Source of the DNA: Chloroflexota bacterium
Lineage (GTDB): Bacteria; Chloroflexota; Anaerolineae; Aggregatilineales; Phototrophicaceae
Length of the DNA: 50,174 nt
Assembly (NCBI GenBank): GCA_003695675.1
Contig: RFIA01000090.1
Span: 1 to 50,174 of the forward strand
Reading direction: 5' to 3'
The position numbers were made by a program, and so were the translations under genes. Positions 1 to 8,638 of the stretch are shown piece after piece. Each line of letters opens with the position of its first letter. Positions within the stretch are counted from its first letter, which is position 1. Below the pieces are notes generated by a model. The model was given only the letters and a program-made list of their open reading frames with translations, made no database searches and was not told where the DNA came from.

Positions 1-1
1 C

Positions 2-2149
2 GTTTATGTCGCCACACTCCGTTCGGGCGATGTTGCCGGTAATGTGACCGTTGCTGCACAATGGCTGACTGCCCCTGAATCACCGGTACCGGTTGCTTCA
101 ACCGATATTCGCATCATCACAGCAGAGCAATTGAGCGTTGTTGTTGATGATGATGCCGTCCTCGCCGATGGTCAAGATTCGGCGACGATTGTGGCTTATG
201 TTCTTGATGGATTGAACAAACCGGTTGCAAATCAAGATGTTCGTTTCCGTCTCGTCAATGGCGGTGGTCAAGTCGTTCGTGGTCCCGGTGAGATGAGCAA
301 GGATCAGCTTGGTCCTGGTCGTTACGTCGCACGATACATCAGCCCAAGCACCCCGGGTACAGCGACAATCGAAGTTTCGCTGCCGACAATTACCAATCCG
401 ATTCGCACGACAATCGAAATCCAAGCTGTCGAAGCCTCGACTCTTGAAGCCTTCGCATTCCCAACTCGTGTTGGACGCCGTCTCGCCGATCCAGCTACAG
501 GCCAATTGCCACCACCGACAGAAGAAAACATCTCGACGATCATCGTTGCCGTCCGCGATGGCGATGGCGAACTTGTGACAGGTCTGACCGCTAATGATCT
601 TCAAGCTGATGTCATCAGCGGTCCCGGTAATGTCGCTCCTAGTAGACCTTTTGAGATTGACTACACTGATCCTCGTGGCGGTGGTTCGGGCGTTTACCAA
701 TTCCGATTTGATAGTTCGGGAATCACTGGCGATTCGGTCATTCGTATCACCAATACATCCGCACCCTCGATTCCGAGCACAGAAGTCACAGTGACAACGA
801 CGACTGAAATTGGGCGCAGTGTCATTGATCGCGTTGAGATGCTTTCGTTCTCAGAAGAACCCTTCTACACCGACGGCGTCGCCCGGGCGCTCGTTCTCGC
901 GGTTGCTGCTGATGAAGATGGTAACATCCCAACAGATAAGCCACTCGAACCTGACTTTTTGATCATCAATGGTCAGGGCAGTGTCGCTCCTGATCGAATG
1001 GCACAACAATTAGATACGCGGGGTAACTTGGATACGGGTATTTTTGTGACAACCTACACGCCTGACAACCGCAATCTTGACTCGCTAACATCAATCCGTT
1101 CGATCTTCAGCTCGGTAGATGCGGACGTTGTCACAGCGACAACAGAAATATCTCTGACGGCATTGGCAGCGCCCGATGTCATCATCTTCCCGAATCCGAT
1201 TCCGGCGGGTCGCGATTTCGGTGCTTTCATCGACATCTTCGACGTCAATGATCAATTTGTCGCATTTAATGGCGTATCGCGTTATATGCTCAGCATCGAA
1301 TCAGGTCCCGGTAGTGTGACAGATGCAAATTCGGTTGGTGGCCCTCCTGATCCGATTCCCAATGTTGATGCCATGGGTCAGCTTCTCGATTCTAACAATG
1401 CAGTTGTTATGGATGCAGCTGGTAATCCGATACTGATTACTGACGGTAATCCTAATGTTGAGAATTTCCTCGACAACATGAGTTCGGGGCAATACAGTAT
1501 CAGCCGTGACGAAGGCTCGAACCAAGATGTGACCTTCTCGATATCGGACGATGCCGTTGCCGGTAATCCGACGACCCAAGCTGTTCTTTCTATCGGTCAA
1601 GATGCCGTGGTTCGAGCTGTTGTTTCGCCGGATCCAGCAGATGCCGGTGAAGACATTCAGGTCATCGCTTTTGTCGAAGATGAATTTGGCCTCCCCGCGC
1701 TGAATCATGATCTGCGTATCACGATTGTATCGGGCAGTGCCAATGTTCTCGCGCCATCGGTCACCGTAGGTAGATTGCCGGGTAACCTTGATCCAAATGA
1801 CACCTCCGTGAATGATCGTGTCAATGAGCTAGAAGTAGCCGGCAAGATGTTTGATCTCGGTCAATTGACTGTTCAGGGGGTTCGCACAACCGATCCGAAA
1901 CTGGATGCCAACGGCAACCAAGAAGTCGACAATAACGGCAATCCGGTCTTCCTAACCACGAATGTCACGCTTGAAGATATTGAAGTTGGTAGCCAACCGT
2001 TCAAAGATGTCATCGGTAACGACGGTGCCTATGTCGGCGCTATTGCAGCGACCGGTGTGGCGCGTGGCACAGTTGTCATCCGTATCACCGATCTGACCCC
2101 GCCCAATCAGCCGAGCGTCGAAGTTGTTGTTCCGATTGCTCGCAGCTAA
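2..2149 (+). CDS. Invasin/Big-1-like repeat surface protein (5' truncated)
   Basis: The reading frame is open from base 2, and the residues before the first internal GTG (44) align with the interior of the downstream paralogue (TLRSGDVAGN versus RLRSSETAGN), so the gene starts upstream of the window. The visible 715 residues hold a chain of beta-rich Ig-like segments. One of them (LADGQDSATIVAYVLDGLNK) has the Big-1/invasin pattern of a short polar lead, an alternating hydrophobic strand and a D-G-L-N-K turn. The C-terminal segment begins VSPDPADAGEDIQ and ends in a beta-strand, with no anchor or sorting signal. By analogy with its neighbour it is probably an exported lipoprotein acting outside the cell as adhesin or scaffold. 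That role is inferred; the tandem paralogy is seen directly. It carries an insertion of about 40 residues (around 1755-1975) that the second copy lacks. A strong terminator follows. Confidence 0.75.
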   Translation, partial: VYVATLRSGDVAGNVTVAAQWLTAPESPVPVASTDIRIITAEQLSVVVDDDAVLADGQDSATIVAYVLDGLNKPVANQDVRFRLVNGGGQVVRGPGEMSKDQLGPGRYVARYISPSTPGTATIEVSLPTITNPIRTTIEIQAVEASTLEAFAFPTRVGRRLADPATGQLPPPTEENISTIIVAVRDGDGELVTGLTANDLQADVISGPGNVAPSRPFEIDYTDPRGGGSGVYQFRFDSSGITGDSVIRITNTSAPSIPSTEVTVTTTTEIGRSVIDRVEMLSFSEEPFYTDGVARALVLAVAADEDGNIPTDKPLEPDFLIINGQGSVAPDRMAQQLDTRGNLDTGIFVTTYTPDNRNLDSLTSIRSIFSSVDADVVTATTEISLTALAAPDVIIFPNPIPAGRDFGAFIDIFDVNDQFVAFNGVSRYMLSIESGPGSVTDANSVGGPPDPIPNVDAMGQLLDSNNAVVMDAAGNPILITDGNPNVENFLDNMSSGQYSISRDEGSNQDVTFSISDDAVAGNPTTQAVLSIGQDAVVRAVVSPDPADAGEDIQVIAFVEDEFGLPALNHDLRITIVSGSANVLAPSVTVGRLPGNLDPNDTSVNDRVNELEVAGKMFDLGQLTVQGVRTTDPKLDANGNQEVDNNGNPVFLTTNVTLEDIEVGSQPFKDVIGNDGAYVGAIAATGVARGTVVIRITDLTPPNQPSVEVVVPIARS

Positions 2150-2204
2150 TTGAGCGGCAACACATCCGTTGAGCACGATGCTTGACGGGTTGTTTAGAAA
2201 CACG

Positions 2205-2239
2205 ACCCCCATTGGCAACTCTGTTGATGGGGGTTTTTC
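2205..2239 (+). terminator. Rho-independent terminator
   Basis: A perfect 8-bp stem, ACCCCCAT with ATGGGGGT, encloses a smaller CAAC/GTTG stem with a TCT loop. It is followed directly by TTTTTCTT. It lies 55 bases after the stop of the first repeat-protein gene and separates it from the second. Confidence 0.85.
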
Positions 2240-2380
2240 TTCATCATGTTCAAGACGTGTGTAACAACTCCGGTCGTTTGTGTCCTAATTACGCGCTTAT
2301 AGATTTCTTCAATGTAGTTGATCTTATTATCTGATACACGTAGCTAACCGAACACAATTTTAGAAATTGGCATGATTGAA

Positions 2381-2409
2381 GTGACAAATGCCCTAGTTCG
2401 CGTTAAAAT
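2381..2409 (+). promoter_or_regulatory. Sigma-A-type promoter of the second surface lipoprotein
   Basis: GTGACA (2381-2386) and TAAAAT (2404-2409) are separated by 17 bases, each matching consensus at five of six positions. Transcription would start near 2416 and leave an untranslated leader of about 170 bases before the ATG at 2590. The rest of the 2240-2589 gap holds no convincing gene. A TTG-initiated extension of the lipoprotein frame to 2488 is rejected because it would bury the signal peptide. Confidence 0.55.
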
Positions 2410-2589
2410 TACTCATCTCAAGTGTCGGCGCAATAGATGGGGAAATTTGCCTGATGCTTTTTGCACCGGTAAACTTTTTGCGAAATCTTGCTGGGTTTGT
2501 TGAACCTGTTACATTTGGCCACAAAACGACATCGATCATTCAACCCATTTAGCAATGTTGTTACGCACAACGATAAGGAGTACCACACA

Positions 2590-5271
2590 ATGTATAGACC
2601 AAAGCTCAAATTGAGCGGCCTGTTCATCGGGCTGATGATTTTGATTGCGGCTTGCAGCAGTGGTGGAGGGACGACTGCGGCGCCGACATCGCCACCTCCA
2701 ACAGAAGAAGAGGCCGTTGAACCGACCGTTGAGCCAACAGTTGAACCAACTGAAGACACCTCGGCGCAAGTTGCTCAGGAAGCGACGACCTCTGCCGATG
2801 AGGGCGCAGCAGGAGGCGACGAAGGCGCGACTGTTGATGAAGGTACGGCAGGAGGCGATGAAGGCGCGACTGTCGATGAAGGTACGGCAGGAGGCGATGA
2901 AGGCGCGGCTGTCGATGAAGGTACGGCAGGAGGCGATGAAGGCGCGGCTGTCGATGAAGGTGCGGTTGAGGAAGAAACCCCGACTGAGGCGCCCACTGAG
3001 GAACCGACAGAGGCGGCTACCCCTACCCCAGTGCCGCAAGTTGTCGAAGCGGGCGAAACGATGATGGCAGGCAACGAATTTACATTCCGAGTCGAAGCTG
3101 CTCAAACTCGCCTTGTTGCCGATGGCGGTAGTGTGACAACATTGCTCGCATTCCTGTCGAGTCAAGATGGCGAGGGGATTTCGGGTGAGCGAATTCGTTT
3201 CGTGGTTGAATCCGGCGTTGCGACCTTTATTGATCCTACCGTTAATATCGAGCAGCTTGATCTTGAAGCACGCAAGATGCTCCCCGGTAATATCACTTAT
3301 GAAACGGGGAACGATATTGGCAATGGTGTTTACTTGGCGCGTCTACGCTCATCCGAAACTGCCGGTAATGTTCAGGTGTCGGCACAGTGGTTGACCTCGC
3401 CGGAATCACCAGTGCCACAAGTGTCTACCAATATCGAATTGGTCACTGCCGAGCAACTGATTGTGCGTGTTGATGACAATGAAATCCTCGCCGATGGCGT
3501 CGATTCGGCTGTGATTATTGCTTATGTTCTCGATGGCTTGAATCGTCCGGTTCAAGGCGCTGACGTCACCTTCCGTATTTTGGACGGCGCGGGCGAAATT
3601 CAAGAACTTGACTTTATACCCGATCTCGGTGGCGATGTGGTCGTCGATGGTGCGAGAGGCCGTTATGCGGCGTTGTATCGCAGCCCACGCACGCCGGGCA
3701 CAGCGACGATTGAAGTCTCGCTGCCGACAATTACCAACCCCATTCGCACGATGGTGACCATCGAGGCGGTTGAAGCCTCGACACTGAGTGGCTTTGCATT
3801 TCCTGAACGAGTGGCGCGTTTGCTGCCGCCACCGAATACACTCACCCGCGAGAATATCTCGACGATATTAGTTGTCTTGCGCGATGGCGAAGGCGAACTT
3901 GTTCCGGGTATGGAGAATGCGCTGGAAGCCGACGTCATCAGCGGGCCGGGAGAGATGCAAAGCAACACACCGGTAGAAATTAAATATGCGGATGGCACTG
4001 GTTCCGGTGTTTATCAATTTGCCTTCAAAGCAACAGAAATCACCGGGGAATCGATTATCGAAGTCACTAACCGTGAGGCGCCTAGCGTGCCGCGTGTGCA
4101 ATTTACGGTGCGCACTGTGACGGAAACTAGTCCGGGTATCATCGATCAAGCTGATATGCGCGTCTTTTCAGAAGAACCGTTCTTCTCCGATGGCGGAACC
4201 CTTGCGTTACTAGTAGCTATCGCGGCGGACGAAGACGGCAACATCGTCAATATACCGCCCGACCAACAGCAATTCTTACTGCTTTCAGGGCGGGGCACAT
4301 TGGTTGGCTGCGAGACAAACGATCCGTCAGTGCCATCCACTAGCGGACGTGTTTGTGACAATCCACCGATTGATTCCGGCATGACATCGGGCGACGAATT
4401 GCAGAGTGTTGTTCCCGGGATTGGCGGTACGGGTATTTACCTGACGAATTTCCGCGCTGGCAACGCCAACACCGACATCATCACCAATGTGCGAGCTGTT
4501 TTCAGCACAAATGCCGGTGATGTCGTGACACAAACAACGGGCATCAATCTTAATGCAGTGGAACTGCCCGAAATTGTGATCTTCCCAGAGCGCATCCCTG
4601 CCGGGCAGAATGCACGAGCCATCATCGACATTTTTGATGTCAATGATGAGCCGTTCGATCTCGGTGGTTTGATCTCGCGCTATGATGTGCAGATTGAGGA
4701 AGGGCCGGGAGAGATTCTCCGCACCGTCAATATCAATGGGGTGCCGATTGACTTGTCGCCAAAGAGCAACGGTGTCTATCCTGACTACCAACGCAATGAC
4801 AATCATAGTGGCGCGATTTTTGAGGTGCAGAGTACGACACCCGCCAGTCAAGACATTATCTTCAATATTGTTGATGATCTCGTCGCGGGCAATCCGACAA
4901 CTGAAAGTGTGCTGCAAATTGGTGACGAAACACAAATTCGCGTTGTCGTCTCGCCCGACCCAGCAGATGCAGGCGATGTGATTGAGGTCGTGGCTTTTGC
5001 CGAAGACGAATTCGGTCTCCCGGCTAAGGGGCACGAATTGCTCATCACGGTTGTTTCGGGCAGCGCGAATCTCGTCATGTCGGGTCAAATGTTTGACGAT
5101 GGCACGACTGAAGTATCGCCGGGCATCAGTGATGTGATCGCAAATGATGGCGTCTACGTCGGTGCTATTCGCACGACTGGTGTTGCACATGGCATACTCA
5201 CTATCCGCGTCACAGATTTGACGCCGCCTACTCAACCAGCGACGGAAATTCAAATTCCAATCGCACAATAA
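2590..5271 (+). CDS. Big-1-like repeat lipoprotein with acidic tandem-repeat stalk
   Basis: The start is ATG 2590, with AAGGAG nine bases upstream, giving 893 residues. The N-terminus MYRPKLKLSGLFIGL leads through a hydrophobic stretch to a lipobox (IAAC), so the mature protein should be lipid-anchored at Cys 19. A Ser/Gly/Thr/Pro segment with VEPT repeats and a 13-residue acidic repeat forms a stalk of roughly 130 residues. Several Ig-like strands follow, including a Big-1-type unit (LADGVDSAVIIAYVLDGLNR), and a conserved C-terminal module starting VSPDPADAGDV. It is collinear with the upstream paralogue over about 700 residues, so the pair arose by tandem duplication. The family suggests a cell-surface adhesin or protective layer; the ligand cannot be told. 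Promoter and terminator are both its own, so it is regulated apart from its sister. Confidence 0.8.
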   Translation: MYRPKLKLSGLFIGLMILIAACSSGGGTTAAPTSPPPTEEEAVEPTVEPTVEPTEDTSAQVAQEATTSADEGAAGGDEGATVDEGTAGGDEGATVDEGTAGGDEGAAVDEGTAGGDEGAAVDEGAVEEETPTEAPTEEPTEAATPTPVPQVVEAGETMMAGNEFTFRVEAAQTRLVADGGSVTTLLAFLSSQDGEGISGERIRFVVESGVATFIDPTVNIEQLDLEARKMLPGNITYETGNDIGNGVYLARLRSSETAGNVQVSAQWLTSPESPVPQVSTNIELVTAEQLIVRVDDNEILADGVDSAVIIAYVLDGLNRPVQGADVTFRILDGAGEIQELDFIPDLGGDVVVDGARGRYAALYRSPRTPGTATIEVSLPTITNPIRTMVTIEAVEASTLSGFAFPERVARLLPPPNTLTRENISTILVVLRDGEGELVPGMENALEADVISGPGEMQSNTPVEIKYADGTGSGVYQFAFKATEITGESIIEVTNREAPSVPRVQFTVRTVTETSPGIIDQADMRVFSEEPFFSDGGTLALLVAIAADEDGNIVNIPPDQQQFLLLSGRGTLVGCETNDPSVPSTSGRVCDNPPIDSGMTSGDELQSVVPGIGGTGIYLTNFRAGNANTDIITNVRAVFSTNAGDVVTQTTGINLNAVELPEIVIFPERIPAGQNARAIIDIFDVNDEPFDLGGLISRYDVQIEEGPGEILRTVNINGVPIDLSPKSNGVYPDYQRNDNHSGAIFEVQSTTPASQDIIFNIVDDLVAGNPTTESVLQIGDETQIRVVVSPDPADAGDVIEVVAFAEDEFGLPAKGHELLITVVSGSANLVMSGQMFDDGTTEVSPGISDVIANDGVYVGAIRTTGVAHGILTIRVTDLTPPTQPATEIQIPIAQ
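2797..2969 (+). repeat. 39-bp in-frame tandem repeat (about 4.4 copies)
   Basis: Units start at 2797, 2836, 2875 and 2914, with a partial fifth from 2953. Each encodes the 13-residue unit DEGTAGGDEGAAV or a one- or two-residue variant. Units 3 and 4 are identical and unit 2 differs from them at one base, which points to recent slippage or unequal exchange. Copy number is therefore likely to vary between strains. Confidence 0.9.
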
Positions 5272-5298
5272 TTGGTTGTTTGTGCAACGCTAGATTCG

Positions 5299-5338
5299 AT
5301 CCCGTTGGTCTTCGTATCAACGGGATTTTCTATTTTTT
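5299..5338 (+). terminator. Rho-independent terminator between convergent genes
   Basis: A perfect 9-bp stem, ATCCCGTTG with CAACGGGAT, has a 10-base loop and is followed by TTTTCTATTTTTT. It ends transcription of the surface lipoprotein. On the other strand there is no T-run after the hairpin, so it probably serves mainly the plus strand. Confidence 0.88.
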
Positions 5339-5373
5339 CGCCTGTTTGTCTCTTCGCTTTCTCGCATGGCATA

Positions 5374-6588
5374 TCATTCTTCGCGATAATATTGCCTGCC
5401 TTTGAGGTCATCGGGCAGGAGGTCATGGTCATGGTAGGCTTCGTAACCCGCACCATAAGCGAGGTCTTTCATCAGTTGTGTCGGGGCATTGCGGAGTTCG
5501 AGCGGAATCGGTAGATTGCCGTGCTGCTTGACGTCGTCCAATGCACGGAAGTAAGCCTGATAAGCCGACCGGTCTTTCGGGGCGCGGGCGAGATATACCG
5601 TGCCATGCGCGAGATTAATCTGCGCTTCGGGATAACCGATGGTTTCGACAGCGCGGAAAACAGCATTGGCAACAAGCAGCGCATTCGCATCAGCCAAGCC
5701 GACATCTTCACTCGCGAAGATGACCATACGCCGGGCGATGAACTTTGGGTCTTCACCGGCGGCGACCATGCGAGCGAGATAATACAAGGCTGCATCAACA
5801 TTCGAAGCTCGCATACTTTTGATGAAAGCGCTGATCGTATCGTAATGTTCTTCACCCGATTTATCATAACGCAACAATTTCGATTGCAAACTAGAACGCA
5901 CATTTTCAAGCGTGATCTCATCATAAAGATTGGTGGTGACTTCGAGCAGATTCAACAACTTACGGGCATCGCCATTCGCGAAGTTGATGAGGAAGGCTTT
6001 CACGTCATCCGGCACATGAACGTTGAGTGCATTGGCGCCGCGTTTCAACACTTCGCGCAAATCATCATCAGAGAGTGTTTCGAGGACGTAGACCTGAGCA
6101 CGCGACAGCAGGGCGGAGATGACTTCAAAACTCGGATTCTCCGTCGTTGCGCCGATGAGCACAATCGTGCCGTCCTCGACATACGGCAGCAGAAAATCTT
6201 GCTGCGCTTTGTTGAAGCGATGAATCTCGTCGAGGAACAAAATCGCGCCGCGTTCATCATGCGGTTCGATATCGACTTGTGCCCGGCTGAATAAGTCGTC
6301 GGGCACATTTTGTTGCGCTTGCGCCTGTCGAATGACAGCTTCGACATCTTTCTTCCCCGCAGAAACTGCGGAAAGCGCGAAAAAACGGCGATGGGTTTGC
6401 TCAGCGATGATGCGGGCAAGAGTCGTCTTCCCGACTCCCGGCGGCCCCCAAAAAATCATTGAAGGCACCTCATTCGTCTCGATAATGCGAGATAGGGGTT
6501 TGCCCGCACCGACAAGATGAGGCTGCCCGATAAATTCATCAAGCGATGACGGACGGAGACGGTCGGCGAGTGGTTGAGATTGAGTCAT
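5374..6588 (-). CDS. rarA: Replication-associated recombination protein A (AAA+ ATPase)
   Basis: The 404-residue protein has the usual RarA/MgsA length. It opens with the family's N-terminal pattern ([16 protein letters not shown]), then Walker A GPPGVGKT (48-55), Walker [11 protein letters not shown], a sensor-1 segment GATTENPSF, and the C-terminal tetramerisation part containing [13 protein letters not shown]. RarA proteins act at stalled forks and interact with SSB and the clamp-loading machinery. The ATG overlaps the stop of the upstream gene as ATGA (6585-6588), so translation is likely coupled. It is the last gene of a three-gene reverse unit and converges on the surface lipoprotein gene. 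Confidence 0.95.
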   Translation of the reverse strand: MTQSQPLADRLRPSSLDEFIGQPHLVGAGKPLSRIIETNEVPSMIFWGPPGVGKTTLARIIAEQTHRRFFALSAVSAGKKDVEAVIRQAQAQQNVPDDLFSRAQVDIEPHDERGAILFLDEIHRFNKAQQDFLLPYVEDGTIVLIGATTENPSFEVISALLSRAQVYVLETLSDDDLREVLKRGANALNVHVPDDVKAFLINFANGDARKLLNLLEVTTNLYDEITLENVRSSLQSKLLRYDKSGEEHYDTISAFIKSMRASNVDAALYYLARMVAAGEDPKFIARRMVIFASEDVGLADANALLVANAVFRAVETIGYPEAQINLAHGTVYLARAPKDRSAYQAYFRALDDVKQHGNLPIPLELRNAPTQLMKDLAYGAGYEAYHDHDLLPDDLKGRQYYREE

Positions 6589-7568
6589 ACGTATCTTCCA
6601 AATAATCCACGCCGCTTTTTCAGCGGCAGGCCATGCGTGAGGGTCGTCAGCCCGCCTCCGTAAGCATCGTATATCGGGCGGGCATTTTCGAGCAGCAGCT
6701 TAAAATCTTTCGGACGCCCATAACGGTGAGCAATTTCCCAGAATCCTTTGATCGTAGCAAAATCGGGATGCACAACAATCGCGTCATCTGTTTCCGACGA
6801 CTCGTCCTCATCGGTCACAGACTCGTCGGTATTTTCGGGCAACGGATCCCACTTCCATTGGTCGGGATAAAAATAATAATACAAGAGATAGACAACCGGC
6901 GTCATCACCGAAACCCCGCGATGATGAAATGACCACAAATCGTGTCCGGCATGTGTGGCCGCTTCGGCGATGAGTACGAGCGCTTGTGTGGCGATAAGCT
7001 GCCGATATAAACCGCGTCCATCGCTTGCTTCAACAAGACGGGGAATATGCCCTTGCGGTCGAATCTCGTGCGCGACGAACTGCTTGGCATAGGCGACGCC
7101 CGCATCAAAATGCGTTTGCTGTTCGAGAACAATACCGGCGATGAGCCGCAACAACGCAAGCCAGAGCTGTTCATATAATGCGAGATCATGCTCGTTATTC
7201 AACGTGGCGATCACATCGGCAAATGTCGCCATCCAATCGTCGGCCCTTTCACCTGTGAGGGCCTTGTGACCGCGAATCATCTCGAAAGATTGCGCCAATG
7301 TCACCCACGTTTTCGTTGTCGTCAACAAATCTTGCGAAAAATCGAATTCATATTGTCGCAGAAAATCTATCGCTCGTGCACCGGCATTGGCATCTTCATC
7401 GAAACGGTAACGCAAAGCATTCCATTGTATCAAGGCGACAGGTTCAGTTGGTGATTCTTCACGCAGATATGCCCAAGCTGTACGAAACGGTTCCTCATCA
7501 GCATGAGTATGCGCCTGCTCAATATGGTCGGGTGTGAAGAAGAGTCCACAATGTATCGGACTGAACAT
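6585..7568 (-). CDS. Alginate-lyase-fold (heparinase/alginate lyase superfamily) protein
   Basis: The ATG at 7568 is chosen, with AAGGA about ten bases upstream. The longer frame to 7736 would overlap the preceding gene by almost 100 bases. The 327-residue product opens with the superfamily's HCGLFFTPDHIE lead. It is helix-rich, with a central LNNEHDLALYEQLWLALL block and then PQGHIPRLVEASDGRGLYRQ and HAGHDLWSF. These follow the order of conserved blocks in alginate lyases (NNH, an Arg/Tyr block, DLW). The Asn-Asn-His motif has an extra Glu (NNEH), so activity on uronic polysaccharides is uncertain. No signal peptide is seen, which suggests an intracellular role on oligosaccharides or a non-catalytic role. 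It is coupled to rarA by a 4-base overlap. Confidence 0.55.
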   Translation of the reverse strand: MFSPIHCGLFFTPDHIEQAHTHADEEPFRTAWAYLREESPTEPVALIQWNALRYRFDEDANAGARAIDFLRQYEFDFSQDLLTTTKTWVTLAQSFEMIRGHKALTGERADDWMATFADVIATLNNEHDLALYEQLWLALLRLIAGIVLEQQTHFDAGVAYAKQFVAHEIRPQGHIPRLVEASDGRGLYRQLIATQALVLIAEAATHAGHDLWSFHHRGVSVMTPVVYLLYYYFYPDQWKWDPLPENTDESVTDEDESSETDDAIVVHPDFATIKGFWEIAHRYGRPKDFKLLLENARPIYDAYGGGLTTLTHGLPLKKRRGLFGRYV

Positions 7569-7638
7569 AGACGACTGTCCTTGACTGCCTGACAATCTGA
7601 TGGCTAACAACCTGATGGAAGAAACAATACGGTGAGTG

Positions 7639-8556
7639 TTACAAAAGGGGTTGTGGTCGTGGCAGTTCGTCCATGACGTGAATATCGGTGACGCAAACAA
7701 CCCCAGACATCGCAAAAGCGATGACACCATCATCATCGATATTCAATCCGCGCAACGCGACCCCAGCAGGCGGGAGTTCGGCCATCAACTGTACCTGCCG
7801 GGCGTCTGCCATTAAATCAATCGCATGACGTTGATGCGTCGCAGCAAGGTCATTGCCATCATAAACACGAATGACGCCTGTATCCGGGTCGCTCGTCGCG
7901 ACTCGCCGCCCACTGCTCGAACAGGCAATTTGCCCTATCGTGTGATGAGTTTCGAGCATTTTCAACAATTTGCCGCCCGAGTCTGTGACCGCGATACGTT
8001 TACCGTCGGAACAAAAAATCACGGAACCACCGCGTGAAATCGCAATCGTCGGTCGCAAATAAGCATCGCGTTCAAGACCGAAATCGAACACGCCAACAGA
8101 GATGTGTTGTTGAAAGATACGTAATTTGGCATCTTCATCGAGAATGGCGACCAAACCCAGAAAACGGTCTAGCGCGATTGCAAGCGGCGACTGACCATCA
8201 ATATCAAGTGGAATTTCTTTCCCCTCAATCTCTAGCGCAAGTTCACCATTCCCATAATCATAGAGACGCATTTGCCCGTCGTCAGTTAAATAAATAACCG
8301 CGTAACCAGCGTCAACCACCGGCAAATAAACGCCATTGGGCACGACCAATTCGTTGAGCAATTCATGCCATGTATTACTTTTGCGGTCTGCTGCCTTGAA
8401 CATTTCTAGCGTTTGTTCCCCGACTGCGACGCCACTTGCAAGATCGTGATAAACAACACGATCTTGACGCAGCCAAATCGCCAGCAAAGATTGCGTGTTG
8501 GGGAGAATATCAAGGCGTTGAATCGCCTGATTGGTCAAGTGCAAACGCCAAGCCAT
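7639..8556 (-). CDS. Beta-propeller-like protein of unknown function
   Basis: The start is taken as ATG 8556; a TTG at 8565 would add three residues. The 305-residue product consists of repeating short beta-strands with alternating hydrophobic residues, such as GYAVIYLTDDGQMRLYDY, GLVAILDEDAKLRIF and GRRVATSDPDTGVIRVYD. This resembles WD40/YncE-type propeller blades that end in a V/L-R-V/I-Y/F strand. There is no signal peptide or membrane segment. It is the first gene of a unit with the alginate-lyase-like gene and rarA, separated by 70 bases from the former. No specific function can be assigned. Confidence 0.6.
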   Translation of the reverse strand: MAWRLHLTNQAIQRLDILPNTQSLLAIWLRQDRVVYHDLASGVAVGEQTLEMFKAADRKSNTWHELLNELVVPNGVYLPVVDAGYAVIYLTDDGQMRLYDYGNGELALEIEGKEIPLDIDGQSPLAIALDRFLGLVAILDEDAKLRIFQQHISVGVFDFGLERDAYLRPTIAISRGGSVIFCSDGKRIAVTDSGGKLLKMLETHHTIGQIACSSSGRRVATSDPDTGVIRVYDGNDLAATHQRHAIDLMADARQVQLMAELPPAGVALRGLNIDDDGVIAFAMSGVVCVTDIHVMDELPRPQPLL

Positions 8557-8566
8557 TTTTTCCAAT

Positions 8567-8597
8567 TTTGGGTTATATTTGGGATATTTTGGGATAA
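8567..8597 (+). repeat. Three 10-11-bp tandem repeats in the leader of the propeller gene
   Basis: TTTGGGTTATA (8567-8577), TTTGGGATAT (8578-8587) and TTTGGGATAA (8588-8597) are phased at about one DNA helical turn. They lie between the predicted start site and the translation start of the reverse-strand propeller gene. This is the arrangement expected of a multi-site operator. Confidence 0.6.
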
Positions 8598-8625
8598 ATG
8601 TAACCTAAATTACCCAATATGACAA
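8597..8625 (-). promoter_or_regulatory. Promoter of the propeller / alginate-lyase-like / rarA unit
   Basis: On the reverse strand TTGTCA (8620-8625) and TACATT (8597-8602) are spaced by 17 bases. They match consensus at five and four positions. The start site near 8590 would fall within the TTTGGG repeats, about 35 bases before the ATG at 8556. Confidence 0.5.
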
Positions 8626-8638
8626 GTGCGACGCCAAG

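Noticed and set aside
2488-2589. N-terminal extension of the lipoprotein frame from a TTG
   Set aside because: No Shine-Dalgarno is placed for it, and it would bury the lipoprotein signal that begins at ATG 2590.
4327-5268. 313-residue reverse-strand ORF inside the second surface protein
   Set aside because: It is a shadow of the plus-strand repeat protein: no ribosome site, no recognisable fold, and the plus frame is clearly conserved with its paralogue.
5521-6294. 257-residue plus-strand ORF opposite rarA
   Set aside because: It is antisense to conserved RarA motifs and has no start signal or domain.
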